The position numbers were made by a program, and so were the translations under genes. From Adiantum capillus-veneris (lineage: Eukaryota > Streptophyta > Polypodiopsida > Polypodiales > Pteridaceae): a DNA stretch of 64,000 nt. The stretch lies in the NCBI GenBank assembly GCA_014529385.2, contig CM043964.1, positions 350,997-414,996 of the forward strand. Reading direction: 5' to 3'. Positions within the stretch are counted from its first letter, which is position 1. Each line of letters opens with the position of its first letter. Below the pieces are notes generated by a model, which ran no database searches, was not told where the DNA came from, and worked only from the letters and a program-made list of their open reading frames with translations. Below, piece by piece: positions 53,441-64,000 of the stretch.

Positions 53441-54522
53441 CCTTCAGCTTCCAGATTGCATGGTTCCATTGAGCTTCATAGTTATATGCCAATTTCCACA
53501 GCTGCTGAGGAGCTGCATCATATTTCTCCAGGTGTATCACTTTCTATGCTATATGTTGTTGTACACCTATATTTTTTGTGGCTTGCTATGGTTTGATTGA
53601 GTCCATTTTATTATGTCTTGTTATCTGATAGTAGAGATAAATAAGTTTGTATATGCTTTAATTAATTAACATAGAGTTTAGTTTTATTGATAAGCCTTGA
53701 GGTTAGAAGGTTGTGACTTTAGGTTAACTCATTTACTTGACCTACTAGTCCTAGTTGGCAGAAATATTTGAATGTTTGAGACCTTAGGAGGTCTTTAGGC
53801 TTACAGAGGCTTGCTTACTTCACAACAAAGAGCACTAGTAAGAATACAAAGGATATGGAAGCACAAAAGTGCCACAAGTGTAAAAGCTTAAGCTGGAGGA
53901 GAAATCCTAGCTGGATTTTGGTACCTCACTCACGTATAGCCTATAGTATTAGAATCCTAGAGATTTCTAGTGGAGCTTTTTTCCTTGAGAAGCAAAAAAC
54001 CTCAGGCATACAAAATAAGCACTCACAAAAAATGCTCTTAAAAACAATGTGGAAAAAAAAAAGAAGAAGAAAATAGCAAGAAAAATGAAAGAGAAAAAGA
54101 AAATACTTCCATTGAGCTTAAAAAGAAAATTCAAGCTTTTGTTTGGAGTTGTACAGTTAGTTTGCTTATCTTTGCTCATAAACACAAATAGGGAATCTTG
54201 CCTTTAGATAATTTTTTCTAACTTAACTACTACTAGAGTGACTGTTTTAACTCTTCGTCATAGCTAACTAATTGATGGACTCATCCATAAGCCCAAAACT
54301 CTTGTTTAATTATTTTTAGCAAGTGCAGTTTATAGGTATTTTATTGGCACTTTAACAATTCATAATTCTTTGCATTTAGTCATTCCATGATGTGCTTTAA
54401 TTTGCCTTAGGACTTATTTTCCACACGATTATGCTTGCTACTTCATTGCCTTTTGTCTTTTGTAGGAACATTCTTCCTTGAGAGTGCACCACAACGTATC
54501 TTTGTCGGGGACGACAAAGCCT
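53441..54522. other. No gene seen; 3' interior of an LTR family D element
   Basis: No supported coding sequence. Position upstream of a polypurine tract and LTR (54523 onward) implies it is the non-coding tail of a plus-strand element whose pol region is missing. An A-rich block lies at 54040-54100. Confidence 0.4.
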
Positions 54523-54535
54523 AGGAAGGGGGGAA
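54523..54535 (+). other. Polypurine tract beside LTR family D
   Basis: AGGAAGGGGGGAA lies directly before TGTTGGATGCATCC, which is the expected arrangement at a 3' LTR. Confidence 0.75.
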
Positions 54536-55320
54536 TGTTGGATGCATCCAATGTCAGCAACCATTTTCACCTTCTCTTCATGGATATTATTTTTCCATTT
54601 TCTATGTATATATTCATGGGCTCACCTTGAGTTCCAAGTTGTATTTATTTATTCACTTCATGTACTTTGGGTGGCCGGCCATAACTTTTAAAACCCTAGG
54701 TATATAAGTGAATGTAGCTCATGTGAAAAGGGGAGATACCATTTTGAGAGAAACCTAGAGTAGAGAAGAAGAAAAAGGAGGCTATGGAGGTGGAAGCATG
54801 GAGCCGCATGTACTCTCTTCACAGACCGATTGTATGCATGCAATGAAGATGAGTCCTTTTTCCTTTCTCTTGCTTTTCATCAACTTGTGTATTAGTGTCT
54901 TGATGGTGTAGATTAAAAACTAATCGCTCTCTAATTCTTGATTGCCTATTTTATGTCGGATTCTAGTAGTGGGTGCATGATTAGATAAGTGTGGAGATTA
55001 AGGATTTGTGCATGAATTGCTCTAATCATAACTCCATGGGCTTGGGTGAGCTTGTGATTAGGATGTGACCATGAGTATTAGTAGAGAATGTAATGATTAG
55101 CAACCTTGATTAGCATAAAGATTAGCGCATGTGCATACGCTTATCCCCTTCATTAGTTCTCTCTTCTTCCTATTGGAAATAATCTCATGTAATTTTCCCA
55201 CTCGATTCTATCTCATTTCTCTCACACAATCACCCATGTGTGATGTTTCCATGCCCTAGCCAAGTTGCTACCATCCTTGGATTGATAATTTTGTTGATTC
55301 TTTGGAGCTATGCTACAAGG
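54536..55320 (+). repeat. LTR family D, plus-strand 3' copy
   Basis: It begins TGTTGGATGC. A TATA box (TATATAAG, 54701-54708) in CCTAGGTATATAAG context matches the copy at 11173-11180, and the terminal GATTGATAATTTTGTTG matches 10590-10620 of that copy in reverse. The end near 55320 is not a clean CA, and chromovirus-like integrase sequence follows soon after, so this end is truncated or recombined. Confidence 0.65.
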
Positions 55321-55493
55321 GAGTTAATAGAAGATCTTTGCTGCCAATGAGTATAGCCATGATCTGCAAGCATCTTTTTAAAAGATTAAGGAGGCTATAT
55401 CCATCTCACAACTGAGGAAAAAATATTTTTCTAACAAGCACATAAGGGCTTTAACATTCAAAGAAAATTATTGGTTCTTACTTAAGTTTCCTA

Positions 55494-55905
55494 AGGCTCG
55501 ATTGGGGCAAACAATGGGCAAAAATCCTATGATCAAAAGTATTATGCTAAACTAGCAAAAAGATACTATGGTCCTTTTCAAATTTTGAAGCCAATAAATG
55601 AGGTGTCTTATCAACTCAAGTTGCCTAACCATTGGCTCATACACAATGCTTTTCATGTGATCCTACTTGAGCCCTACAAAGGAGAGCCTCCAAATGAACC
55701 AATTATTGAAGACCCTCCCGAAATCGAAGACCAAGAAGAGGTGCTACAACCCGAAGCTATTCTTTGGCATGAAGACAAGGTACTACGATATGGTAAGATT
55801 ATCCGACTGTATCTTATTAGGTTCAAAAATTATCCTTTTTAAAATGCTAGATGGATGCAAGGAATCCAGCTTAAGGATAGTATGAACCTTGTCAACACTA
55901 CAATG
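55494..55905 (+). pseudogene. Chromovirus-type gypsy integrase C-terminus and chromodomain remnant
   Basis: The frame reads KLAKRYYGPFQILKPINEVS, QLKLPNHWLIHNAFHVILLEPYKG and, after an acidic hinge, a chromodomain-like block (ILWHEDKVLRYGKIIRLYLIRFKNY), then a TAA at 55840-55842. The WMQGIQ continuation is in another frame. In intact chromoviruses this module steers integration to chromatin. Only this tail of pol is left. Confidence 0.85.
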
Positions 55906-57509
55906 CTACATTAGAGTAAGAAAATGTACATGTTTCTTTTATAAGATAAATGTTTTTGTCTTAAAAACATAATTATCTCTTTATTGTGCACAAATTTGAG
56001 TAGTATGCATACTAAGAATCATGTTTGTGATGATGACGTCTCTCAAACATCATGTAGAATTTGTCACTCTCCTTGGGAGGTTGAAATGGACTAAAGAGCA
56101 GACATGCTTGCGACAGCTATGTCTCCCAAGCACCAAATGGATTATTCATCCATCTTTGAATGATGTGGTAGGGTAAAAAGGGATCCTCTACCCACTAAGA
56201 CAAAATCGACTAATAACTATGGCTTTATCTTTTTTACCTCATAGTCGAAACAACTATGATTTCAACAGAGAGGTAATGTCATAAAATCTAATATCTAACC
56301 AACCCAAATGATTTTCTCATATTAAACTAATAATTTAATGTGGGATAATAAACGGGAACAAGGGTTAGAATATAGACATGTGGTTACGGATCTATCTCAA
56401 CACGGGGAAAATGATAAAGGGGTCCAAATGAGAGATGGTCTATCAAAGAGCAATGCTACCTAATGGACGACTATGATTTCATGAGAGAGGTAATGTCATA
56501 AAATCTAATATCTAACCAACCCAAATGATCTTCTCATATTAAACTGATCATTTAATGTGGGATAGTAAACGGGAAAAAGGCTTCGAATATAGACATGGGC
56601 TTACGGATCTATCTCAGCACGGGGCCAATGGTAAAGGGGTCCAAATGAGAGATGGTCTATCAAAGAGCAATGCTACCTAATGGAGCTTAAAGACCATAGG
56701 GTTAGCTTCATTAAAGACCTCTAGAAGTTAGTGTTCGAAAGTCCTTTGACCTTAGGCAATGACCTTGAGGTGGGAATCCAACCCAAGCATGAGGTGCTTG
56801 TTGGCTTGCTAAGTTTTAGTGGGAACTTTACCCAAAATCTTGAGGTGTTTCTCACATGCTTAAATGATTACAGCTCTTGAAGTATTTAATTCAAAGATAA
56901 TTCTCAAGAGACATGAAAGTGCCACGTTTGATTGAATAAGTCCTTGAAGTTTTCCATTCAACCAAATGACTTAATAAGCATAAAAGACACATGTTCAAAT
57001 GATCCTCCACATGTGGCCTTCATGATGTGTTTGAATGCTATTGGATAGGTTTTAAATCGGTCCAATGAGAATTTAGATGCATAAAAATAAGTAATTAAGT
57101 TCTTTCTCTCAAAGAGGAAAAAGAGAACATATGTCCACATGAAATAATAAAATTATAAGAGAGAGAGAGAGAGGGAGAGAGAGAGAGAAAGGTGGACCAA
57201 GCACGAGAGGGGGGGTTTACTTCCCCCCACACACACATATTCTCTCATTGTGTGGAGTGCAAAATGCAAGAGCTCCAGCTCCCTTTCCAAGTTTTTTGAG
57301 AAGTGGAGAGCCTACACCAACACTCTTGGCTATGGAATGAAAATCCAACCAAGAGCCATGCTTCAATGCTTAAGCTTGTCATCTTCTTCATCTTCATTAC
57401 TATGCTAAGCAAGAAGAGTGATGATAAGTGAGAGACTATTTCTTTCTACTATGGAATGTTTCTTCTTCCTCTTCCCTACCGTCATTCCCCGCTAACTCTC
57501 TCCACCTTC
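55906..57509. other. No gene seen; contains a 217 bp tandem duplication and a GA run
   Basis: Nothing coding was recognised. The 217 bp block with AGGTAATGTCATAAAATCTA at 56271 recurs at 56488, and an interrupted GA run lies at 57157-57190. Confidence 0.5.
56252..56686 (+). repeat. 217 bp tandem duplication
   Basis: Two copies, from ACTATGATTTC at about 56252 and 56470, both continue through ATGGTCTATCAAAGAGCAAT with about 5% difference by eye. Confidence 0.9.
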
Positions 57510-59207
57510 GAAGATTTTTGAGGCCTTGGGTGAACTTTATGTACCTGGGATCAAGAAGAATCTTTTGTCTATATCTGCACTTGCTAGACTTGGACTTGTA
57601 GTCAAATTTGTGGATGATAGATGTACACTTTACGATCTCAATTTTGGTGATGAAATTTTTGCATCTAGCCTTTTGTGTCGTCGGCTATATAATCTTACTT
57701 TGTATGACAAGTGTGGTCAAAATTTTGCAAATGCACTTGCAGATTCAAGGGCTATTTCAGATGCAATATTGTGGCATGCACGTTTTGGGCATCTGAATGT
57801 TGCCAGTTTGCTATGTTTGTAGAAAATTGATATGGTTGCTTCTTTGACGCCTCTTGAAGCACCTGTCAAACACGTTTGTGAAGGCTATATTTTGGGTAAG
57901 ATGCAATGTTCTAAGTTTCCAAAGGATGGTTCAGTTAGGGCCACATGCAAGTTGCAGCTTGTGCATAGTGATGCTTGTGGGCCCATACAAACTTCATCCT
58001 TGGGCAATTACCTTTACTTTGTGACTTCCATTGATGATTACGCCAGGCATGCATGGGTATTTCCACTTAAAGAGAAGTCCAAAGTTCTTATGTGCTTCAA
58101 ACAATTTTTGGCTATGGTGTACTGATCGAGGGGGGAGTATATGTCTCATGAATTTAATGCATTTCTGGCTAGTAATGGGATAAAACATCAATATACAGTG
58201 CCTTATATGCCTTAGAAAAATGGTGTTGCCGAGAGGAAAAACAGGTCACTTACGAAAATGACATGATGTATGGTCAAAAGTCAAGCTTTGCCGCATTCTT
58301 TTTGGCTTGAGGCCATCATGTGTGCCACTTATGTACTTAACAACTTTCCTACAAAAGATTTTCAATCTATTACTCCATATGAAGCACGACATGATAGAAA
58401 GCCTTCTATTGAGCACATGCATGTTTTTGGTTGTTTGGCATATGGTTTGGTGCCACAAACACAATGTAGAAAATTGGATGATAAGTCTGTCAAATGTATT
58501 TTTGTTGGTTATAGTGCTGAAAGCAAAGGTTACATGTTGTATCATCCACAAAAAAAGTGTATTCTCATTTCATAGGATGTAGTGTTTGTGGAAGATTCTG
58601 TTCGGCCCTTGCTATCATGTACTAGAGACAGTAATGTAAGCTCAGGACATTTATGACACTTTGTTGCCTCTTTTCAATGGTGGAAGTTTGAATGAAAATT
58701 CCAATGAGGCAAATGTATAGCCTATGGGGGTTTCCGAAAATGTTACAGATCAGTCTATTGTTGATGCAGATGTACATGATGTAATTGATGAGGAAAGGGC
58801 TGAAAATGAGCAGGCTAGAGGTATGCCAAAATGGCTGGTGCATACATTGTGTGATAGTAAATTGGATGCACCTTTGTCTAGTTGTACTCGTTCATGCTCT
58901 CGCCATGCATCTTATGCATCAGATTGTTATGCTTTAACTGTGTCTAGCTTACATGATGTTGAGGAACCTCTCTCTTTTGATGAAGCATAGAATTTAGAAA
59001 ATTAGATGGCTTCCATGCAAACAGAATATGATGCACTTATAGAAAATGACACTTGGAATTTATGCGATTTGCCTCCTAGCAAAAAGGCCATTGGTACAAA
59101 ATGGGTTTACAAGTTGCAATGCAAGCCAAATGGTGAGATTGATCGCTAAAGGGTTATGCACAACAAAAAGGCATAGATTATGAAGAAACTTTTGCTCTCA
59201 CTTGTGG
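57510..59207 (+). pseudogene. Copia polyprotein remnant (GAG-pre-integrase to reverse transcriptase)
   Basis: The frame 57526-58575 is open in one phase apart from stops at 57820, 58123, 58213, 58264 and 58573. It shows a GAG-pre-integrase block (YVPGIKKNLLSISAL, WHARFGHLN), integrase zinc-finger text (CEGYILGKMQCSKF), core VHSDACGPIQT, YFVTSIDDYARHAWVFPL and the KNGVAERKNRSL signature, then FGCLAYGLVP and KCIFVGY. After a frame change, reverse transcriptase begins (MASMQTEYDALIENDTWNL, GTKWVYKLQCKPNGEID), suffers a small deletion near 59148 and ends at 59207, where a CACTA element is inserted. It is dead and truncated at its 5' side. Confidence 0.85.
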
Positions 59208-59440
59208 CACTACAAGAGGTTGTGTGCACTTGTGACGCTTTTAGCGACGGAAATACATTGAGTTATTTTACTGCCCAGCATCCCTAAGACTGTCGCTAAT
59301 AGCGTCGATACGTGAATATCTCTATGAGCGTTGCTATATGCGTCGCTATCATCATCGCAACATAGGGACGCATATAGCGATGCTAATAGTGATGCTCATA
59401 GGCTACCTATAGCGACTCTTATCGCGACATTGCAGAGCCT
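59208..59440. repeat. CACTA terminus and subterminal repeats
   Basis: The terminus is followed by variants of GCGTCGCTA and TAGCGAC in both orientations, about ten copies. In CACTA elements such motifs bind the regulatory protein (TnpA-like). Confidence 0.85.
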
Positions 59441-60190
59441 TATATAGGGACTTATAGAAATGCCCAAGAGTAAAAGATTTTGGTGGCAGGCCGGGCATTC
59501 AACCATCAACCATATTAAATGTTTCAATAATAGAGTAAACCGAAATGAATCCAAGATAAGCTCAGATTCACCTTTGAAAGAAAGTGCAAGCTTAGGTATA
59601 GACCCAAAGCAGTCACCCACAAGACAATATAACCATTAACTCCATCATCCATAATATTGTTTGTACAATAAAAATACAAAACTAACAAAAGTAAATTGAT
59701 GAAAGCAAATCAATGACAATTGTACACATCATAGGAAAATCACTTGATTTTTTTAAGCTTTGCATATGTAATAGTTACAACACCATTGTCATTATTGAGA
59801 AAATCTACATGGTTTTGCAATAGTTACAAAAAGACGTATGCACGTCATCTCATGATACATATGCTATGACAAAAGGAAACTAATGCTATCTAGCTATGGC
59901 TAGATTGACGTCTTCTAATCAGACAACTTTCTGTAAGTATAAACATATAATTTACAAAAAAATACAACAAATAGAAAAGAGTAAACCCTAATACTAACCA
60001 TGCCACCGTGAGAACTCAAAATGTCCATCAGGGTGTTTAAGCCCTTCCTCCCTGCGTACTCGTGCTCGTATGGTGTGGAGTCACGTCCTGTCATCCACCA
60101 CTGTTCAAAACATACAAAGAATCCATTATGTTAGAATTTAAAAGTACAAATAGATGTAACTAAGAAACATAATGAGCAATGCGAAAGCAC
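59441..60190. other. No gene seen; 3' side of the CACTA element
   Basis: AT-rich non-coding sequence; only short chance frames. Confidence 0.5.
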
Positions 60191-61600
60191 TTACAAAATT
60201 GGCCTCAAATGATGCCCACCCCCGTCGCTCCCCAAGTGGTGCGAGCTCCTTGCCTCTACTCGCGCTTTGGTTGCCTCCTTTTGTTGATTCCACTTGTTAG
60301 GATTCTTGCACGCTGCTTGCTTTCCATTCTTCCAATATTCTTTGGCCAGCCAATCTGGTATGTTCCACCCATGCTTTATTGCTTTTTGCACTTTAGAACG
60401 CTTGTGCTTGCAGTATTTGCGCATTCAAACCTTCATCAGGTCTTCATTGAAGCGATCATCCGGTGTTGACACGAGAAACTCGTAATGCGGCATGCTGATG
60501 ACTCTTTGTTTGAATTCACTTGGTACTTCACTCTAGGTGTTTAGTATGTAGTATCTAAACACCTGAGAGCATAGACTGCTTTATTGCTTTTTGCACTTTA
60601 GAACGCTTGTGCTTGCAGTATTTGCGCATTCAAACCTTCATCAGGTCTTCATTGAAGCGATCATCCGGTGTTGACACGGGAAACTCATCATGCAGCATGT
60701 TGATGACTGTGTGTTTGAATTCACTTGGTACTTTACTCTAGGTATTTAGTATGTAGTATCTAAACACCTGAGAGCATAGACTGCTTTATTGATTTTTGCA
60801 CTTTAGAACGCTTGTGCTTGCAGTATTTGCGCATGCAAACCTTCATCAGGTCTTCATTGAAGCGATCATCTGGTGTTGAAATGGGAGACTCGTCATGCGG
60901 AATGCTGATGACTCTGTGTTTGAATTCACTTGGTACTTCACTCTAGGTGTTTAGTATGTAGTATCTAAACACCTGAGAGCATAGAATGCGCATGTGTGAG
61001 ATCACCTTCTTGCCTTCATTATCCAAGATGATGCCGCCGCTGAAGTCGATGGAGTAAGGTAAGCCCTCTCACCTATGACTCGTGAACCTGGGTGTCCCAT
61101 AAGGGGTCTCTAGCAGCGTGTCAATTGGGGTACGGATGTGACTTGTCTCCACTGGCTGGGCCACGAAGCGAGGAGTGTTGACTGGGGTGACTCCCAGAGG
61201 AGTAGGTAGTGGTGTGTAGCCAGGAACGGTCGTTTGCCGCACAAAACGTGGGGTAGATGGCGATGCCGTGGCTGGTGTGGGGGCGGCAAAGAAGTGGAAG
61301 GTAAAGAGCCTTGTCGAACAAGAGGCGGTGTCGAGGCATCAGCAGTGGCATTCCCACAACAACACCGCCGCCACCACTAGAGCGTTGGTGCCTAGACGAG
61401 TGTGAAGATCGTATTGTTTGACATCGAAGCTTCAGAGCGCGCTGAATGCTCTAAAATAGAGGGAGACGCTGAAGGAGTAGAATGATATGATGGTGCTCCA
61501 GAGCAATGATGATCCTCGTACCGATGTCTTTGCCGAGGTGAAAAAGAAGAAAGAAACTCTTCATCACCCATACCTACATTAAACACACGAACATTTAATC
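60191..61600 (-). pseudogene. Second CACTA protein, plant Ptta/En-Spm-like, with triplicated exon
   Basis: On the minus strand from 61590 a short head (FSPRQRHRYEDHHCS) is followed, after a frame change, by a Pro/Thr-rich block (TPVNTPRFVAQPVETSHIRTP, about 61110-61200) ending at a donor-like AG|GTGAGAGGG at 61065-61075. Next comes PYSIDFSGGIILDNEGKKVISHM (about 61000-61060), then a 205 bp unit present three times (60374-60985) encoding STPDDRFNEDLMKVC and KHKRSKVQK. The last segment (60191-60424) reads IPDWLAKEYWKNGKQAACKNPNKWNQQK, like the SxxFxxxSxxNKxNR region of these proteins. In intact elements this protein binds the subterminal repeats. The triplication and frame breaks make a full product unlikely. 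Confidence 0.6.
60374..60985 (-). repeat. 205 bp exon-containing unit, three tandem copies
   Basis: GAACGCTTGTGCTTGCAG occurs at 60396, 60601 and 60806 (period exactly 205 bp), with few substitutions. Each copy includes GATGACTCTGTG/GTGTTGACAC text and the run TTTAGTATGTAGTATCTAAA, a palindrome-like phrase. Confidence 0.95.
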
Positions 61601-61634
61601 TTAATATTGAATGGAGAAGGAAACATGGACAGGT

Positions 61635-61637
<3 letters not shown>

Positions 61638-61702
<65 letters not shown>
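61638..61702 (+). repeat. GA microsatellite
   Basis: About 32 uninterrupted GA units followed by AAAGAGG. Confidence 0.95.
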
Positions 61703-61706
<4 letters not shown>

Positions 61707-61798
61707 GACTTATAAAGAGGGAGGGATTCCTGTGTAGAGAGATTCCTGTGAAGTTCTTGTGAATTTGTCTCCCATGTGCATTCTACGTTTCTTGTAAA

Positions 61799-62080
61799 AG
61801 CACTACGCTCCGAGTGCGATGGAGATTGAGGCTCCGTTGAGGCTGCAATCGTCAAGGAGGTGATTCGTCTCTACTCATAGATGATGCTCGCCCCTCCACT
61901 AGATCTAGTTGATTGGGTGAAAGATATGCTAGGAAGCAGTAGTAGTGTTTCTTAGCGTATCTTTCACCCGATCAACTAGATCTAGTGGAGGGGTGAGCAA
62001 CATATATGAGCAAAGACGGATCACCTCCTTCGCAATTGCAGCCTCAGTCTCCATCACACTCGGACCGTAGTGCTTGTTGG
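61799..62080. repeat. Inverted repeat (hairpin) of about 130-140 bp arms
   Basis: The left arm CACTACGCTCCGAGTGCGAT through GGGTGAAAGATATGC (61799-61940) pairs with 61952-62080 read in reverse, at roughly 90% identity. The left arm has an extra GCTCCGTTGAG copy. The spacer is about 15-20 bases. A minus-strand frame (61929-62180: KHYGPSVMETEAAIAKEVIRL) spans the right arm, so the arm may be a duplicated exon. Confidence 0.85.
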
Positions 62081-62239
62081 CGAGGAGTGTCCCTGCTTGT
62101 GAGAACATACCTGGAGCATACCTACCTAGAGTGGATGCAATGACGATTAAACATAATTTAAAGTTCTCAAGTATAGCCACGTGAATTCAATATATATTAT
62201 AAAATGGAGCAAAATTGTTCAAATACAATGTTTATGGAT

Positions 62240-62848
62240 TTAATAGGTCTCCCTCTCATCCTCGCATAGCTCAACATAACTCCCTATATCTATATAGAGC
62301 TCTCCGTTTAGGCAGATGTCCTTCGTTTCATCTTGTAGATCCTCTGCATGCACCCCATAGAGAGTAGCAGCTTCATGCTCATCTGGCACCACCTTAGCGA
62401 CTTCTGACTGAGCATCTTCTCCAATCTCCTCCATTGATGCCGTTGTGGTTGTCACATGGTAGCCCTCATACGTCCGTGCACTATGGGGGGCTACCTCTAT
62501 GGCATACCACCAGCTTGATGCAGACTTTGTAGGATGAAATATCACCTGCCAGAGCCAAATAACTTACATGAGAGCTTCCAAGCACATAACTTCTAAAATT
62601 GGATAGCTTCCAAGCACATAACTTACTTGTTCACAATGCTCGGGTAGTATGAAAGTGTCTCTTAGGTCGGTCCATTTTTTAGTTGAATCCACTTCCAGGA
62701 AACCAGACTCTCCTCTGCACGCAGTAGCGTTGCCACCCTCCATGTTTATCTTGAGCCATTGCATGTCAAACAAGTCGACAAAAAATACCCTATAATCGAT
62801 CCTCAAAATCTCTTGAAGCGTGCCAAAGTAAGGAAGTTCTACCGCCAT
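62240..62848 (-). pseudogene. DUF4216-containing exon pair of the CACTA element
   Basis: The first exon (62848-62627) encodes VELPYFGTLQEILRIDYR, VDLFDMQWLKIN and DTFILPEHCEQ, matching the DUF4216 domain found at the C-terminal side of plant TNP2-type proteins. A clear donor AACAA|GTAAGT and acceptor GGCAG define an intron at 62546-62626 (81 bp), after which VIFHPTKSASSWWYAIEVAP continues in phase and the frame ends at 62240 in an acidic tail. The splice sites look intact, but the upstream transposase is broken, so the whole gene is probably dead. Confidence 0.75.
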
Positions 62849-62982
62849 AGGATCTGCATTGGAGGACCATTAGAATGTTCAAATTTTGCCATGATTCCAA
62901 AATCTTGAGTAAAACACTTTTTGTCGATTCGTTCCACCCTAAAATGTTGACCTTTACACCATGTTGTTGTGTATGAATTATA

Positions 62983-64000
62983 CTACAACCAACAAAGAGA
63001 GAGTCTCTTCATCCCTGGGGACAAACTGTCATCACACATATCCTTCTGCTCTAACCATGCTTGTGCAGACATCCTCGGTGGCTCTCTTCCCAAAAATCCA
63101 TCGCATAACACATGATTCTCTGGAAGATACGCTTGATGACCTTTGTAGGTTTGCTTCTTTAATGAGGGCACTCAACGTGCATTCACTCTAGGTCCACATG
63201 GGACACATCCTCTGTATGCACTTGTTTGAAGCCCTGCATGTATACACATGACAATAGATAAGCTTGAGAAAAACCAAGATTTACAGTGTTTGAGTTTGAG
63301 TGTAAATCACCTGAGCATTCTGTTAGTCTAGGATATTCATGCATGGTCCACATTAGAATTCCTCTGATCAAAGCATTCCGTCGACCTATGTGTCGGCTCA
63401 TATCCACCACTTCTATGCCAATCCACATTTTTTCTAGCTCTTCCAATAGTGGACAAAGATACACATCCATATTCTTCACTTTATATGACCCGGGCACAAT
63501 CAAGCTTAGCCAAAGGTGTCGTTTCTTGGTAGTCAACCACGGGGGAATGTTGTAGTTGACAATGACAATGGGCCATACAGTGTAAGATGTTGATCTTTGA
63601 CCAAATGGATTTACTCTATCCATAGACAGGTCTAGGTGAAAATTTCGAGCTTCCCTCGCAAAATCCGGTCATGTTTTGTCTATATGTTTCCAGGCTACGC
63701 AATCTACAGGAATTTGTAGCACACAATCCGAAGATTTATTCTCCTCTTGCCATGATGCTAGGGCAGCCATGGACTTACATTCAAAGGAATGCTTGATGCA
63801 AGGAAGAAGAGGAAAATGTCGCAAAGCCTTTTGTGGAATTTTTGTTCCGTGGAGATCTACTCGATATATCTCATAGTCACACTTCGGAAACTTCTCGATG
63901 TCTATGTATTCCCCTCTGAAAAGAATGCAGTCGTTAGGAAAAGCGTGAATCGAATTGTAATCAATCCTCACGTTTTGCAAGATCTTTCTTGCTTCCTCTC
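62983..64000 (-). pseudogene. TNP2-like CACTA transposase (Transposase_21), partial
   Basis: From the window edge downward: EEARKILQNVRIDYN, YPKCD-type text (FPKCDYEIYRVD), KIPQKALRHFPLLPCIKH, LQIPVDCVAWKHIDK, a TGA at 63669-63671 in frame, then ARNFHLDLSMDRVNPFGQRSTSYTVWPIVIVNYNIPPWL, a block typical of the Transposase_21 core (GLATDGFNPFG in other elements). A probable intron (donor CAG|GTGATTTAC near 63311, acceptor GCAG near 63235) leads to TSAYRGCVPCGPRVNAR, another TGA at 63172-63174, and GHQAYLPENH. The rest of the transposase before DUF4216 is missing. Intact relatives excise and insert CACTA elements. Confidence 0.85.

Larger units (their letters stand above)
59208..64000 (-). mobile_element. 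CACTA (En/Spm) transposon, runs off the window
   Basis: The end CACTACAAGAGGTTGTG at 59208 is a typical CACTA terminus. Subterminal TAGCGACGC/GCGTCGCTA repeats fill 59225-59440. Minus-strand coding resembles TNP2 (Transposase_21), DUF4216 and a second plant CACTA protein. The other end lies beyond 64000. It interrupts the copia remnant at the reverse transcriptase. Stops in TNP2 imply it no longer encodes its own transposase here. Confidence 0.9.

Overview
The window is nuclear DNA of a land plant with a large, repeat-rich genome. The evidence is spliced plant-type exons, plant Ty1/copia and Ty3/gypsy retrotransposons, a CACTA (En/Spm) element with TNP2- and DUF4216-type coding, and primer-binding sites matching plant initiator-Met, Asp and Trp tRNAs. 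I could not identify the species. No bacterial genes, rRNA or tRNA genes, or CRISPR arrays were seen. Only one ordinary host gene looks intact: an FCP1/NLI-interacting-factor-like HAD phosphatase at about 456-1640. A broken relative lies at 6855-7630.

Layout. (1) 1-10110: the HAD gene, its decayed paralogue and two large tandem arrays built on a CCACCACTTGTCCA word. The arrays start with homologous sequence, which suggests that a gene-plus-array unit was duplicated. (2) 10547-26068: a solitary LTR (family D), then a copia element whose integrase part is tandemly duplicated. One copy is interrupted by a full-length Tat-type gypsy element (B, 12210-23481). B's protease region is itself interrupted by a 2.66 kb retrotransposon (F, 16974-19634) that has 141 bp LTRs and carries satellite-like arrays instead of pol genes. 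(3) 26069-46470: an old LTR element (C) with a tRNA-Trp primer site and a broken acidic open frame. Its 5' LTR has been split twice: by gypsy element A (31030-39841), which has intact gag and protease frames separated by one in-frame UAG and no polymerase, and by a 6 kb terminal-inverted-repeat transposon (40122-46120) that contains a perfect 200 bp palindrome. (4) 46471-50160: a minus-strand copia remnant and a gag-like remnant interrupted by a 603 bp MITE. (5) 50161-57500: microsatellites, a 1.6 kb repeat rich in TTAGGG words, an LTR of family D, a chromovirus integrase tail and a 217 bp duplication. (6) 57510-64000: a copia remnant cut by a CACTA element that runs off the right edge.

How it works together. 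The sequence is a record of nested insertions rather than a pathway. The order is readable: copia, then B, then F on the left; C first, then A and the TIR element, in the middle; copia, then CACTA, on the right. The most unusual items are the polymerase-less gag-UAG-protease element A, the satellite-carrying retrotransposon F, the palindrome-bearing 6 kb transposon, and element C with its unrecognised acidic protein. Coordinates of element ends come from reading repeats and target-site duplications by eye. Family names rest on motif recognition, not on database searches.
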